Source: Vulcanimicrobiota bacterium
Lineage (GTDB): Bacteria; Vulcanimicrobiota; Vulcanimicrobiia; Vulcanimicrobiales; Vulcanimicrobiaceae
Assembly: GCA_019241305.1 (NCBI GenBank)
Contig: JAFAXE010000114.1
Span: forward strand, 1-40,467
Length of the DNA: 40,467 nucleotides
Reading direction: 5' to 3'
Shown: piece after piece, positions 1 through 7,658 of the stretch
How positions within the stretch are numbered: position 1 is the stretch's first letter
Layout of the letters: each line of letters starts with the position of its first letter
Notes under the pieces: model-generated
Seen by the model: the letters and a program-made list of their open reading frames with translations, nothing else
Database searches by the model: none
Told to the model about the DNA's origin: nothing
Translations under genes and position numbers: made by a program

Positions 1-678
1 CTCTCCGGCGACGAGGCGATGCGCGAAGCGTTCCGGCGCGGTGACGATATTCATGACGTGACCGCGCGCAGCATCTTCACCGTTTCGACGAACGATGCGC
101 CGACGCCGAATCAGCGGCGCATCGCGAAATCGGTTAACTTCGGTCTGCTGTACGGCATGTCCGAGTTCGGGCTCGCACAGCGTCTGGAGATCGAGCGGGC
201 AGAGGCGCGCCGCATGACGGAGGCCTACTTCGCGCAATTCCCGTCGGTGCGCGAGTATATCGAACGCAACTTGGAGCGCGGACGCCAGAACGGCTACGTC
301 GAGACGATTCTGGGACGGCGGCGCTACATGCCCGACTTGAGGACGCGCCATTATGCGTTGCGCGCTGCGGCCGAACGTGAGGCGACGAACGCACCGATGC
401 AAGGCAGCGCTGCCGACCTCATGAAACTCGCGATGGTTCGCGTCGACCGGGCCCTTCGCGGCGAGGGGTTAGACGCCATGATGCTGCTGCAGATTCACGA
501 TGAGCTCATTCTGGAGGTCAGAGCAGCGCAGCTCGACGCGGTGGCGCGTATCGTGCGGCACGAGATGGAGCACGCCCTGGAGTTAGCGGTCCCAATCGAG
601 GTCACGCTGAAGAGAGGGCGCAACTGGTACGATGTCGCGTCCTACGATCCCGAACTCTTGGCCGTCGCTGCACCTTAG
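1..678 (+). CDS. polA: DNA polymerase I, C-terminal part of the polymerase domain (5' end outside window)
   Basis: This is the 3' end of DNA polymerase I, which fills gaps in repair and in lagging-strand maturation. The frame is open to the left edge, so only the last 225 residues are present. Motif B (O-helix) is seen as RRIAKSVNFGLLYG near fragment residues 39-52, with the conserved Arg, Lys, Phe and Tyr-Gly. Motif C is seen as QIHDE near 164-168, whose Asp and Glu act with the catalytic metals. NAPMQGSAAD lies between them, as expected for family A polymerases. The stop is TAG at 676-678. The order polA, mutM, coaE that follows is a repair-gene neighbourhood known from many bacteria. Exonuclease domains cannot be judged from this fragment. 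Confidence 0.97.
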   Translation, partial: LSGDEAMREAFRRGDDIHDVTARSIFTVSTNDAPTPNQRRIAKSVNFGLLYGMSEFGLAQRLEIERAEARRMTEAYFAQFPSVREYIERNLERGRQNGYVETILGRRRYMPDLRTRHYALRAAAEREATNAPMQGSAADLMKLAMVRVDRALRGEGLDAMMLLQIHDELILEVRAAQLDAVARIVRHEMEHALELAVPIEVTLKRGRNWYDVASYDPELLAVAAP

Positions 679-694
679 GGCGGAAACGCTTGCG

Positions 695-1252
695 TTGCAA
701 GCTCGCGCGCTGCGAGCACTCGTGCTGCCGGCGCTTGCACTGCACGTCCTTGTGTTGCAAGGCCTCGCGCTTGGCGCAGAAAAGCCGCCGGCCACCGCCT
801 GCGCCAATCCAGCGCTCCCACGCAGTATTGTTGACGGTGAGGTTTCCGGCGGGCATGCTGCGTTGCAAACCGTCGTCGTCACGGTGCACGCTCGCAAGCT
901 GCGTCTCGCCGTCGCCAGCACCGCGCACGATCGCGAACTCGGGCTCATGTGCGTGACGGCGCTGCGGCCCTATACTGGAATGCTGTTCGTCTTTCCGAAT
1001 TCACGCCACTGGGATTTCTGGATGAAGAACACCCTCATCCCGCTGGACATGGTGTGGCTCGCGGAAGATGGCCGCATCAACACCATCGCCCGAGACGTGC
1101 CTGCCTCGACGCTCGATGAGGCGGACGATGCCGTCGCACGGCGCGCCGGCGACGGGATCTATGTCATCGAACTTCGCGCAGGGGAAGCTGCGCGCTTGGG
1201 CTTGTCGTCCGGTGACCACCTCACGCTGCCTGTGTTGCACACGTCGGAGTAA
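695..1252 (+). CDS. DUF192 family exported protein
   Basis: A small exported protein with one DUF192 domain; the family is widespread and its biochemical role is not established. The signature is visible as DFWMKNTLIPLDMVW, followed by a charged turn and a second half ending in a short beta-rich tail (GLSSGDHLTL). The N-terminus is hydrophobic and ends LALGA, which looks like a signal peptide. I prefer the TTG at 695, with a purine-rich AGGGCGG ten bases upstream and starting just after the polA stop. An in-frame ATG at 632 would overlap polA by 47 bases and place a polar stretch before the signal peptide. A GTG at 722 is also possible. The next gene follows after 2 bases. Confidence 0.85.
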   Translation: MQARALRALVLPALALHVLVLQGLALGAEKPPATACANPALPRSIVDGEVSGGHAALQTVVVTVHARKLRLAVASTAHDRELGLMCVTALRPYTGMLFVFPNSRHWDFWMKNTLIPLDMVWLAEDGRINTIARDVPASTLDEADDAVARRAGDGIYVIELRAGEAARLGLSSGDHLTLPVLHTSE

Positions 1253-1254
1253 TC

Positions 1255-2091
1255 GTGCGCGCCGCGTTGATCCTTGAAGTTTTGCTCGTTGCGGCGCTGA
1301 GCACACCGGTACAGGGAGCGCCTGCGGCACGCTGCGGCGGGCTCGACGCCGAGGCGATTCTTGTGAAGGCGAGGCAAAGCTTTCATGCGAGCCCCGAACC
1401 GCCCTACGTCGTGTATACCTTCTCGCGCAAAGAGTATCTCGATCTGAGCCCGCAATTCGAGATGACGTATCAGGAACGCGTGTGGTATCGTTCGCGCGAC
1501 GGCGCGGCGCTCGCGCGCAAGACCGCCGGCGGCCACGCCTATGGAGCGCTCGAATTCCGCGAGCAGCGCTTCGACGCGCCAATGGATCCGGGGCCGCCCA
1601 CCGCCGACATCTTCGAGCCGGCTGTTTCCGGTCAGCTCCGCACGAGCGACGCGGAATCGGAACCGGCGAGCCATTTGCCGCTCATCGGTTCGGTTCGAAC
1701 GCACGCGGAATTGGACTATCGCGCCGAACTGGGCGATTGTAGCGGCACAACCGCGCATTTGCGATTGCAGCCGAGGCGCGAGCCCGATCGCAATCGCCTC
1801 CGCGAACTGTGGGTCGATCCCTCCACTGGGGCGATCCAGCGTTTCGTCGCCACGGACCGTCTCTATCGCGGAGTAAGCGATCTCTGGGACCTCGATATGT
1901 TTTCGGGATCGATGGGAACCGTAGACGGCGTACCGGTGATCGCGACGCTGCATGCCGAAGCCGATACTCCCGAAGGTCGCGAGTCGGGCGACTATCGTTT
2001 TTACGACGTCGCCTTTCCGGCGACGCTGCCCGGCTGGTACTTTGAGCCGCGCACGTACGGCTTTCACCGCGCCGACGCTCCTTCGGCGTAA
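1255..2091 (+). CDS. Secreted protein of unknown function
   Basis: I do not recognise this family. The 278-residue product starts at GTG two bases after the DUF192 stop, so the two are probably co-translated. Residues 1-21 look like a cleavable signal peptide ending VQG-AP. The rest is soluble, rich in beta-prone segments, and has two Cys (in ARCGG and GDCSG) that could form a disulfide. The pattern of a short helical start (DAEAILVKARQSF) followed by many strands (YVVYTFSRKEYL, YRFYDVAF) resembles LolA-like or outer-membrane lipoprotein-sorting folds, but I see no decisive motif. It is probably periplasmic or on the cell surface. The reading frame is clean and codon use matches the neighbours. 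Confidence 0.7.
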   Translation: MRAALILEVLLVAALSTPVQGAPAARCGGLDAEAILVKARQSFHASPEPPYVVYTFSRKEYLDLSPQFEMTYQERVWYRSRDGAALARKTAGGHAYGALEFREQRFDAPMDPGPPTADIFEPAVSGQLRTSDAESEPASHLPLIGSVRTHAELDYRAELGDCSGTTAHLRLQPRREPDRNRLRELWVDPSTGAIQRFVATDRLYRGVSDLWDLDMFSGSMGTVDGVPVIATLHAEADTPEGRESGDYRFYDVAFPATLPGWYFEPRTYGFHRADAPSA

Positions 2092-2114
2092 GCGTTACCG
2101 AACGCCGCAAGCGC

Positions 2115-2930
2115 ATGCCGGAATTGCCGGAAGTCGAAACGATTGCCCGCGGTCTCTCGCGCGCGGTCGTCGGAAAGACGATCGACGAGGCGAAAGTCTT
2201 TCTCCCAAAAGTGGTGTTGCCGGATCCGGCCACCTTCAGAGCAGGCGTCGCCGGCGAGCATATCTGCACGGTCGGGCGACGCGGCAAGTTTGTGGTCTTT
2301 ACGTTCGCGTCCGGCACGCGCGTGGCAGTGCACCTACGCATGACGGGCCGGCTTTTGATCCGGCGAGCGGACGACAATGGTACGTATCCGTACGAAAACG
2401 TCCGGTGGCTCTTTTCCGATGGTTCGCTGTTGTCGTTTGCGGATATCCGCCAGTTCGGCCGCATGAGGCTGATCGAACCGGGACAGCCTTGGGACGAGAT
2501 ACTCGGTCTCGAACCGCTCTCGCGAAGGTTTACCCGAGACCGTTTTTCAGAACTGTTGCAAGGTCGCACCACCCCGATCAAAGCGTTTTTGCTCGATCAA
2601 CGCCGCATCGCCGGGATCGGGAACATCTATGCCTGCGAGGCGCTTTGGGAAGCGCGAATCCGGCCGACCCGAGCGGCCGGGTCCCTGTCACGGGAGCGCC
2701 GGGAACGCCTCCACGCGGCACTGCAGTCGGTTCTCCGCAGAGCGATCACGATGGGCGGGACGAGCGTCGATGACTACGTCAATGCCGACGGAGAGCGCGG
2801 CGGCTTTCAAAACGAGCTCTCTATCTATGGGCAGGACGGCGAGGCTTGCCCCCGTTGTAGCGCGGCGATCGTGCGGACCGTCATTGCGCAGCGCGGGACG
2901 TGGTGGTGCCGCTCCTGTCAGCGCAGCTAA
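2115..2930 (+). CDS. mutM: Formamidopyrimidine-DNA glycosylase (Fpg/MutM)
   Basis: A base-excision repair enzyme that removes 8-oxoguanine and formamidopyrimidines and nicks the strand by beta,delta-elimination. The mature N-terminus PELPEVE is intact; Pro2 is the catalytic nucleophile and Glu3 the general acid. The helix-two-turn-helix region appears as LDQRRIAGIGNIYACEALW. The C-terminal zinc finger is complete, with CPRC and CRSC pairs near residues 248-268. The length of 271 residues is normal. The ATG at 2115 is fixed by the PELPEVE motif. It sits between polA and coaE, a repair-associated arrangement common in Gram-positive genomes too. Confidence 0.98.
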   Translation: MPELPEVETIARGLSRAVVGKTIDEAKVFLPKVVLPDPATFRAGVAGEHICTVGRRGKFVVFTFASGTRVAVHLRMTGRLLIRRADDNGTYPYENVRWLFSDGSLLSFADIRQFGRMRLIEPGQPWDEILGLEPLSRRFTRDRFSELLQGRTTPIKAFLLDQRRIAGIGNIYACEALWEARIRPTRAAGSLSRERRERLHAALQSVLRRAITMGGTSVDDYVNADGERGGFQNELSIYGQDGEACPRCSAAIVRTVIAQRGTWWCRSCQRS

Positions 2931-3205
2931 GGCGGGCCCGCGCTCGGCAGCGCAACCGCAGAGAGGGCGACCTCGGTTTCGAAGGGAAGGACGCGATTGC
3001 TGCCGACTCGGCGTGGAACCGCCCCCCGGAACCTCTCCGAAGCGCGGTCTACCGACTGTGTCGGCAGTAGGTGCGTCCACCGTTTTACGGGGCCTTTGGG
3101 CACCTCATCCTTGCTCTATGATCGCATGGGGAACTGCGCGTTCGCGCGGGGCGTTGCCGGCAACATTCTGATCAGGGCCGGCGCGTTATAACGAAAGGGA
3201 ACATC
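2931..3205 (+). other. Non-coding leader upstream of the S1-protein gene
   Basis: 275 bases without a credible gene. They contain inverted repeats: CTGCCGAC at 3000-3007 with GTCGGCAG at 3060-3067, GCGCG-TT-CGCGC at 3136-3147, and the perfect palindrome TTGCCGGCAA at 3154-3163. A possible -10 (TATGAT, 3117-3122) has only a weak -35 match (TTTGGG, 3095-3100). A purine-rich Shine-Dalgarno (3194-3200) ends the segment. Leaders of S1 genes are structured and autoregulated in E. coli; that this one is regulated is inference. Confidence 0.4.
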
Positions 3206-3208
3206 ATT
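3194..3208 (+). promoter_or_regulatory. Ribosome binding site and ATT start of the S1-type gene
   Basis: AAAGGGA at 3194-3200 lies five bases before an in-frame ATT at 3206. No ATG, GTG or TTG exists in this frame between the upstream stop (TGA, 3119-3121) and the GTG at 3410, which would cut off most of the first S1 domain. ATC at 3203 is the other option but is only two bases from the Shine-Dalgarno. Confidence 0.6.
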
Positions 3209-4381
3209 ACCACCGACGTCGCTCCATCCACCACCTCGCCTACCGCGCCCACCCCGGGCGAAACCGAAATCGAAGACCAGCTCGCGCTCGAGCAGCGGCT
3301 GTACGAAGAAAGCCTGAAGGTTCTCGACGAGGGCCAGGTCCTCACCGGCATCATCGTCGCCAAGTACCAGGACGAACTGCTCGTCGACATCGGCGGAAAG
3401 TCCGAAGGCGTGCTGAGTTTCCGCGAGCTCTCACTCGCCGTCGATCCCAAAGAATTGCGTGTCGGCGACAAGCTCGAGGTGATGATCCATCGGATCGACG
3501 ATCAGGATGGAACGCTCTTCCTTTCCGAGCGTCGCGCTCGCGCGTTGAAGACCTGGGAAAAAGTCATCGAAGCACACGAGGGCGATGAAGTGATCGAAGC
3601 GACGGTCACGCAGGTCGTCAAAGGCGGAGTTTTGGTCGACCTCGGGATGCGCGGCTTCGTTCCCGCCTCGCAGATTCGCCGGCAACCTGTCGGCAATCTC
3701 GATGAGCTGGTTGGAAAGCGTCTACGCCTCAAGGTGATCGATCTCGACCATAAGCGGCATCGGGTGGTGCTTTCGCAGCGTCTCGTACTCGAAGAAGAAC
3801 TGAACGCGAAGAAGCAAGAGCTCCTTGGGACGCTGCAGGTCGGGCAGATTCGGGAAGGCGTCGTCGTGCGGCTAGCCGAGTTCGGCGCGTTCGTCGACCT
3901 GGGCGGAATCGACGGCCTCATTCATAACAGCGAACTCTCGTACGCACGCATCAAACACCCCTCAGAGGTCGTCAAGATCGGTGACGTCGTTTCCGTCGAG
4001 ATCATGAAGTTCGACCCCGAGGCGAAGAAGGTCAGCCTGTCGTTGAAACACGCCCTTCCCGATCCGTGGGTCGAACACCAGGACAAGCTCTGGGAAGGGA
4101 ACCGGCTCGTCGCGCAAGTCGTCAAGGTCACGCCGAACTACTTGCTCGTCGAGATCGTACCCGGTGTGCTCGCGATGGTGCCGAAAGGCGAATTCCCGAC
4201 CGACAAACAGTACAGTCCGGGCGAAGAGGTCGAAGTCACGCTCCTGACCATCAATCAGGGCACGCGGCGGATTACCGGATCGATTCAGCACGTTGCCGAT
4301 GTCTCGCCGGAAGAGTTGGCGCAATACGCGCCCGACGACGTCGAAGCTGGTCTCGCCGATCCTCTCGCGACCATCGAATAG
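3206..4381 (+). CDS. rpsA: Ribosomal protein S1-type RNA-binding protein, four S1 domains
   Basis: An mRNA-binding protein of the small ribosomal subunit that helps recruit transcripts. Four S1 (OB-fold) repeats are visible at about residues 43-109 (GQVLTGIIVAKYQDELLVDI), 126-193 (ATVTQVVKGGVLVDLG), 212-281 (GVVVRLAEFGAFVDLGGIDG) and 297-363 (AQVVKVTPNYLLVEI). Domain 3 is the most canonical. Four repeats are typical of S1 from Gram-positive bacteria and cyanobacteria; E. coli has six. The start is argued to be ATT 3206, giving 391 residues with an acidic, Thr/Pro-rich N-terminal extension. A start at GTG 3410 would delete most of repeat 1, although repeat 1 is well conserved upstream of it. 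The gene precedes coaE by 31 bases and may be co-transcribed. Confidence 0.93.
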   Translation: MTTDVAPSTTSPTAPTPGETEIEDQLALEQRLYEESLKVLDEGQVLTGIIVAKYQDELLVDIGGKSEGVLSFRELSLAVDPKELRVGDKLEVMIHRIDDQDGTLFLSERRARALKTWEKVIEAHEGDEVIEATVTQVVKGGVLVDLGMRGFVPASQIRRQPVGNLDELVGKRLRLKVIDLDHKRHRVVLSQRLVLEEELNAKKQELLGTLQVGQIREGVVVRLAEFGAFVDLGGIDGLIHNSELSYARIKHPSEVVKIGDVVSVEIMKFDPEAKKVSLSLKHALPDPWVEHQDKLWEGNRLVAQVVKVTPNYLLVEIVPGVLAMVPKGEFPTDKQYSPGEEVEVTLLTINQGTRRITGSIQHVADVSPEELAQYAPDDVEAGLADPLATIE

Positions 4382-4412
4382 CGGCGTTTTTCACTAGCTG
4401 CAGAGACCGCCG

Positions 4413-5015
4413 ATGCGCTTGCGCGTCGGCCTAACCGGCGGGATCGGTTCTGGGAAAACCACCGTGGGCGCGCGCTTCGCCGAAAACGGAGCGCTGCTCA
4501 TCGACACCGACGAACTCGCGCGTGAAGCAGTCGCCCCAGGAAGCGATGCCTTCCACCGTATCCTCGAGCGTTGGCCTGCGGCTCGTGCCGCAGCTGAATC
4601 GCTCGATCGAAGTGCGCTCGCACGCATCGTCTTCGGCGATGCAGCACAGCTCGCCGAGCTGAATGCCATCGTTCACCCGTTCGTACGCCGGCGGGCCATG
4701 GAGCTGGAGGCCGCGTCAGCAGAACACGACATCGCCGTACACGATGTTCCGCTGCTGTTCGAAACGGGATACGATCGTCTCTGCGATGCAACGGTCGTCG
4801 TGATCGCGGATCCGGCGGTGCGCATTGCGCGCACTATCGCGCGCAGCGCCCTTTCCGCCGACGAGGTGCATCAGCGAATGACGAGGCAGATCGAGCCGGA
4901 GCGTGCGGCCGGCTTGGCAACGTTCACGGTTCACAACGACGGCACGCTCGACGAGCTCCGCCAAAATGCCGACGCGGTGTGGGGCCAACTCCAGAGGCTC
5001 GCGCGCCAGGGCTAA
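4413..5015 (+). CDS. coaE: Dephospho-CoA kinase
   Basis: Catalyses the last step of coenzyme A synthesis, ATP-dependent phosphorylation of the 3'-hydroxyl of dephospho-CoA. The P-loop GGIGSGKT is at residues 9-16, followed by the family motif IDTDELAREAV with the catalytic Asp. The segment VHDVPLLFETG is the second hallmark, and a lid-like RQIEPERA lies near the end. Length (200 residues) is normal. The start ATG at 4413 places the P-loop at the expected distance. The stop overlaps the stop of the convergent deacylase gene by a few bases (5012-5015). Confidence 0.97.
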   Translation: MRLRVGLTGGIGSGKTTVGARFAENGALLIDTDELAREAVAPGSDAFHRILERWPAARAAAESLDRSALARIVFGDAAQLAELNAIVHPFVRRRAMELEAASAEHDIAVHDVPLLFETGYDRLCDATVVVIADPAVRIARTIARSALSADEVHQRMTRQIEPERAAGLATFTVHNDGTLDELRQNADAVWGQLQRLARQG

Positions 5016-6610
5016 CGACCGTTGCGCAAGACGCGGCCCGGTCGCGCGCCCGTCATTTCGCCGTCCCGCACGACGGCGGTGCCGTTGACGAAGACGGCTT
5101 CGATTCCACTGGGATAGGCGTAGGGCGCATCGTACGTCGCGCGGTCCAGAATGCGTTCAACGTCGAACAACACGAGATCGGCGTAGGCGCCGAGCGCGAT
5201 GCGCCCACGGTCGCGCAGTCCGAATGCGTCGGCCGGCAGCGACGTCATCCGGCGCACGGCTTCCTCGAGCGTGAGCGTGTGGCGGCCGCGCACGAACCGA
5301 CCGAAAACGCGCGGAAAACAGCCGAACGTTCGTGGATGCGGAACGCCGCGCGCCGTTGGGCCGTCGATCGCCCGCGCCGATGCGTCGCTGCCGATGCACG
5401 TGAACGGAGCGGTGAGAACCGTTGCAACGTCGTCCTCGCTCATCGCAAAGAAGATTGCCTGCACCGCAAGGCGCTCTTCGAGCAGCAGCCGGATGACGGC
5501 GCGAGGTGGCGTGAGTCTCCACAGGCGCGCGATCTCGTCGACGCGCATCCCCGCAAGTCCGGCATTGCGTTCCGACGCGACGGTCGTGATTTGAACGTCG
5601 TGCCACGTTCCAGCATGATCGAGCTCGAGGCGCAGCGCGAGCGCGGCCGCAGTTGCCGGATCGCGCAAGCGCGCAACCGTCGCCTCGCGCCCTCCCAAGA
5701 TCGCATCTTCCGGGAGCAAAGTATCGAGGTCGGTCCACATTGCTACGTACGGATAGACGTCGGCGTTGCACGCGATGTCGTCAGCGCGCGCGCGCTCGAT
5801 GCGAGCGAGCGAACGTTCGACCTTTCCCCAGTTGCGCTTCCACGCGGACTTGTGATGGGAAAACTGCAGCGCGACGCCGGCCCGCCTGCCGATCTCGAGG
5901 CATTCCTCCACCGCCGAAAGCAGCTCGTCGCCTTCGCTGCGGAGGTGTGAGGCATAGCGCGGAGCTCCGGCCGCCGACGCCTCGCGCGCGCACTCCGTAA
6001 GCTCGTAGAGGTTTGCAAATCGGGAAGGCACGTAAATGAGTCCGCTGGAGACGCCGAGCGCGCCCTGCTCTACCGCTTCACGGACGAGACGGCGCTCTAC
6101 CCGCATTTCGTCCTCATCGAGTGGGCCTTCGCGGTCGCCGCGGACGCAGCGACGGACCGTGCCCAGTCCGACGAGACTTGCGACGTTGAGCGCCGGCGGA
6201 TCGTGTTCGACCTCTGCGAAGAATCCATCGAAATTGCCCCACGTGATGTCGAGCGCATACGCGCGCATGTCGGCGCGCCGATGTTCGAGCGAAAGCCCTT
6301 CGAGCGGAGCGACTGAAGAACCACAGTTTCCTCCGACTTCCGTCGTGACGCCCTGCAGGATCTTGCCCGCGCAGCGAGCGTCGACGAGCCACAGCTCATC
6401 GCTGTGCGAATGCACGTCGATGAAGCCGGGAGCCAGCGCAAGACCGTGTGCATCGATGCGTGTTATCGCGTCGCGCTCGGAAAGATCTCCGATGAGTGCG
6501 ATCCGGCCGTCGACGATCCCCACGTCGGTCTCGAATGTACGGTTCGCCATTCCGTCGTAGATGCGCGGCCGCTCGAAAACGGTATCAATCACCGGAGCAG
6601 TCCTTGCCAT
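5012..6610 (-). CDS. N-acyl-D-amino-acid deacylase (D-aminoacylase family amidohydrolase)
   Basis: A metal-dependent hydrolase of the amidohydrolase superfamily that probably removes N-acyl groups from D-amino acids, or cleaves related substrates. Visible motifs are GFIDVHSHSD near residues 62-71 (metal-binding His-x-His), EVGGNCG at 91-97 (the Cys is a metal ligand in characterised D-aminoacylases), FSHHKS in the middle, NADVYPY, CIGSDAS (late metal-binding Asp) and the family signature HPRTFGCFPRV. Length (532) fits the family. No signal peptide, so it is cytoplasmic. It could recycle D-amino-acid derivatives from peptidoglycan, but it stands alone and the true substrate is not shown. Dihydroorotase or hydantoinase functions are less likely because of the HPR and GNCG motifs. 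Confidence 0.9.
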   Translation of the reverse strand: MARTAPVIDTVFERPRIYDGMANRTFETDVGIVDGRIALIGDLSERDAITRIDAHGLALAPGFIDVHSHSDELWLVDARCAGKILQGVTTEVGGNCGSSVAPLEGLSLEHRRADMRAYALDITWGNFDGFFAEVEHDPPALNVASLVGLGTVRRCVRGDREGPLDEDEMRVERRLVREAVEQGALGVSSGLIYVPSRFANLYELTECAREASAAGAPRYASHLRSEGDELLSAVEECLEIGRRAGVALQFSHHKSAWKRNWGKVERSLARIERARADDIACNADVYPYVAMWTDLDTLLPEDAILGGREATVARLRDPATAAALALRLELDHAGTWHDVQITTVASERNAGLAGMRVDEIARLWRLTPPRAVIRLLLEERLAVQAIFFAMSEDDVATVLTAPFTCIGSDASARAIDGPTARGVPHPRTFGCFPRVFGRFVRGRHTLTLEEAVRRMTSLPADAFGLRDRGRIALGAYADLVLFDVERILDRATYDAPYAYPSGIEAVFVNGTAVVRDGEMTGARPGRVLRNGR

Positions 6611-6767
6611 GCGGGACCTTGTTTTGCCCCAGCCTGTCGTACGACCGTTTAGCAGCCAAATGCCTGGGTACCGTTGCAGTACCGCCGCCGAGTCGGAGGC
6701 CCGTCGAGCACCTCGCCTTACGACTCAACGTACACAACAGACTGCGACGCACTCACAGAGGTTTGTC
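6611..6767. promoter_or_regulatory. Divergent intergenic region between the deacylase and the KGG stress gene
   Basis: 157 bases between two divergent starts, so promoters for both should lie here. I see a short inverted repeat GGTAC/GTACC at 6667-6671 and 6679-6683 and a Shine-Dalgarno AGAGG just before the ATG at 6768. I cannot assign -35 and -10 boxes with confidence. Confidence 0.4.
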
Positions 6768-7106
6768 ATGGCGAATGTTTCCGAGACTTCGGCCCGAACC
6801 CCACGGACACTGACGCACGACGAAGGACCCAACGGGGAAATGTCGGTGCGGGAAGCCGGCAAGAAGGGCGGCGACGCCGTCCGCGATCGCTACGGGAGTG
6901 GCTTCTACGAACGGATCGGCCGTAAGGGCGGTCAGGTAACGCGCGAACGCCACGGCCAGGGCTTCTACGAAGCGATCGGTCAGAAAGGCGGCAAAGTCGT
7001 CAAGGACAAGTACGGCGCGGACTTTTACGAGGAGATTGGGCACAAGGGCGGCCAGAAGGTCAAAGCCCTGATCGAACAAGCCAAGAAATCGCTGGAACGT
7101 CCGTAA
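6768..7106 (+). CDS. KGG-repeat general stress protein
   Basis: A small, charged, Gly-rich protein with four copies of the stress-induced KGG motif: AGKKGG, IGRKGG, IGQKGG and IGHKGG, spaced about 20-21 residues apart with the linker pattern YG-x-x-FYE in between. This is the GsiB/YciG/con-10 type repeat family, usually made under starvation, heat or desiccation and thought to behave like hydrophilins. A basic helical tail (KVKALIEQAKKSLERP) ends it. The start ATG at 6768 is preceded by AGAGG at seven-base spacing; the frame is open further upstream, but the added residues do not look like the family. 112 residues. It ends 3 bases before the convergent lptC-like gene. Confidence 0.92.
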   Translation: MANVSETSARTPRTLTHDEGPNGEMSVREAGKKGGDAVRDRYGSGFYERIGRKGGQVTRERHGQGFYEAIGQKGGKVVKDKYGADFYEEIGHKGGQKVKALIEQAKKSLERP

Positions 7107-7109
7107 CGG

Positions 7110-7658
7110 TCATTCCCGTAGCGAGCCGCCGATCTGCTCGAGATGCAGTTGGCCGCTGCGGACGTCGAGCGAAAGTTTGCGCACGTGCAGTGACGTGCCG
7201 GGCGAGGTGACCGCGATCGGTTGAGGGAGGTCGAGGCGCTGCGCCGCCTCGGTCCACACGGCCGCGGTCGTTTCGAACGTCCGCGGTTTTGCTTTGTTCG
7301 TGCTCTTCACGACGATCGGACCGGACGCCGTGAAGTCGTGGGTGATCATGTTGACGGCGACGTGTGCGGCCCGAAGCCGTAGATACGGCTTTCCATCGCG
7401 GTACACGATGCCGTTGCGCACGCCGTCGACGGTGACGTACGACTGATCTTCGCTGGTCGTGATCTTCTGGTAGTCGATCGACCAGGAGTGAGAACGAATC
7501 CGCTCGCCGCGTGCGATGCCTGCGCCCACGGTCACCGGTATCGAATGCGAGGCAGGCGGCGCCACATCGAATCCCGCGAGATACACGCGCACCGCCACGT
7601 ATCCGAGAAAGACGATGATGATGCCGGTCAGCCACCGGCGCCGGATAGTACCGCTCAT
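7110..7658 (-). CDS. LptC-like LPS export protein
   Basis: A predicted bitopic inner-membrane protein of 182 residues. A basic start (MSGTIRRRW) is followed by one transmembrane helix (about 10-28) and a beta-rich periplasmic domain. The domain shows the LptC rhythm: YVTVDGVRNGIVYRDGKPYL, then LRAAHVAVNMITHDFTASG, then a late stretch with a Trp (TAAVWTEAAQRLDLPQP). LptC links the LptB2FG transporter to the periplasmic LPS bridge. The ATG overlaps the stop of lnt in an ATGA junction, so the pair is translationally coupled. LptF/G and LptD are encoded 5 kb away, which supports the call. I name it LptC-like because the family is weakly conserved. Confidence 0.75.
   Translation of the reverse strand: MSGTIRRRWLTGIIIVFLGYVAVRVYLAGFDVAPPASHSIPVTVGAGIARGERIRSHSWSIDYQKITTSEDQSYVTVDGVRNGIVYRDGKPYLRLRAAHVAVNMITHDFTASGPIVVKSTNKAKPRTFETTAAVWTEAAQRLDLPQPIAVTSPGTSLHVRKLSLDVRSGQLHLEQIGGSLRE

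Noticed and set aside
2688-3080. 130-codon minus-strand frame overlapping the mutM end
   Set aside because: It mostly mirrors the mutM zinc-finger region and has no start signal or family.
4979-5950. Long open frame (323 codons) on the plus strand
   Set aside because: It lies antisense to the deacylase gene, which has clear family motifs. GC-rich coding sequence creates such mirror frames; the product is Arg-rich with no domain.
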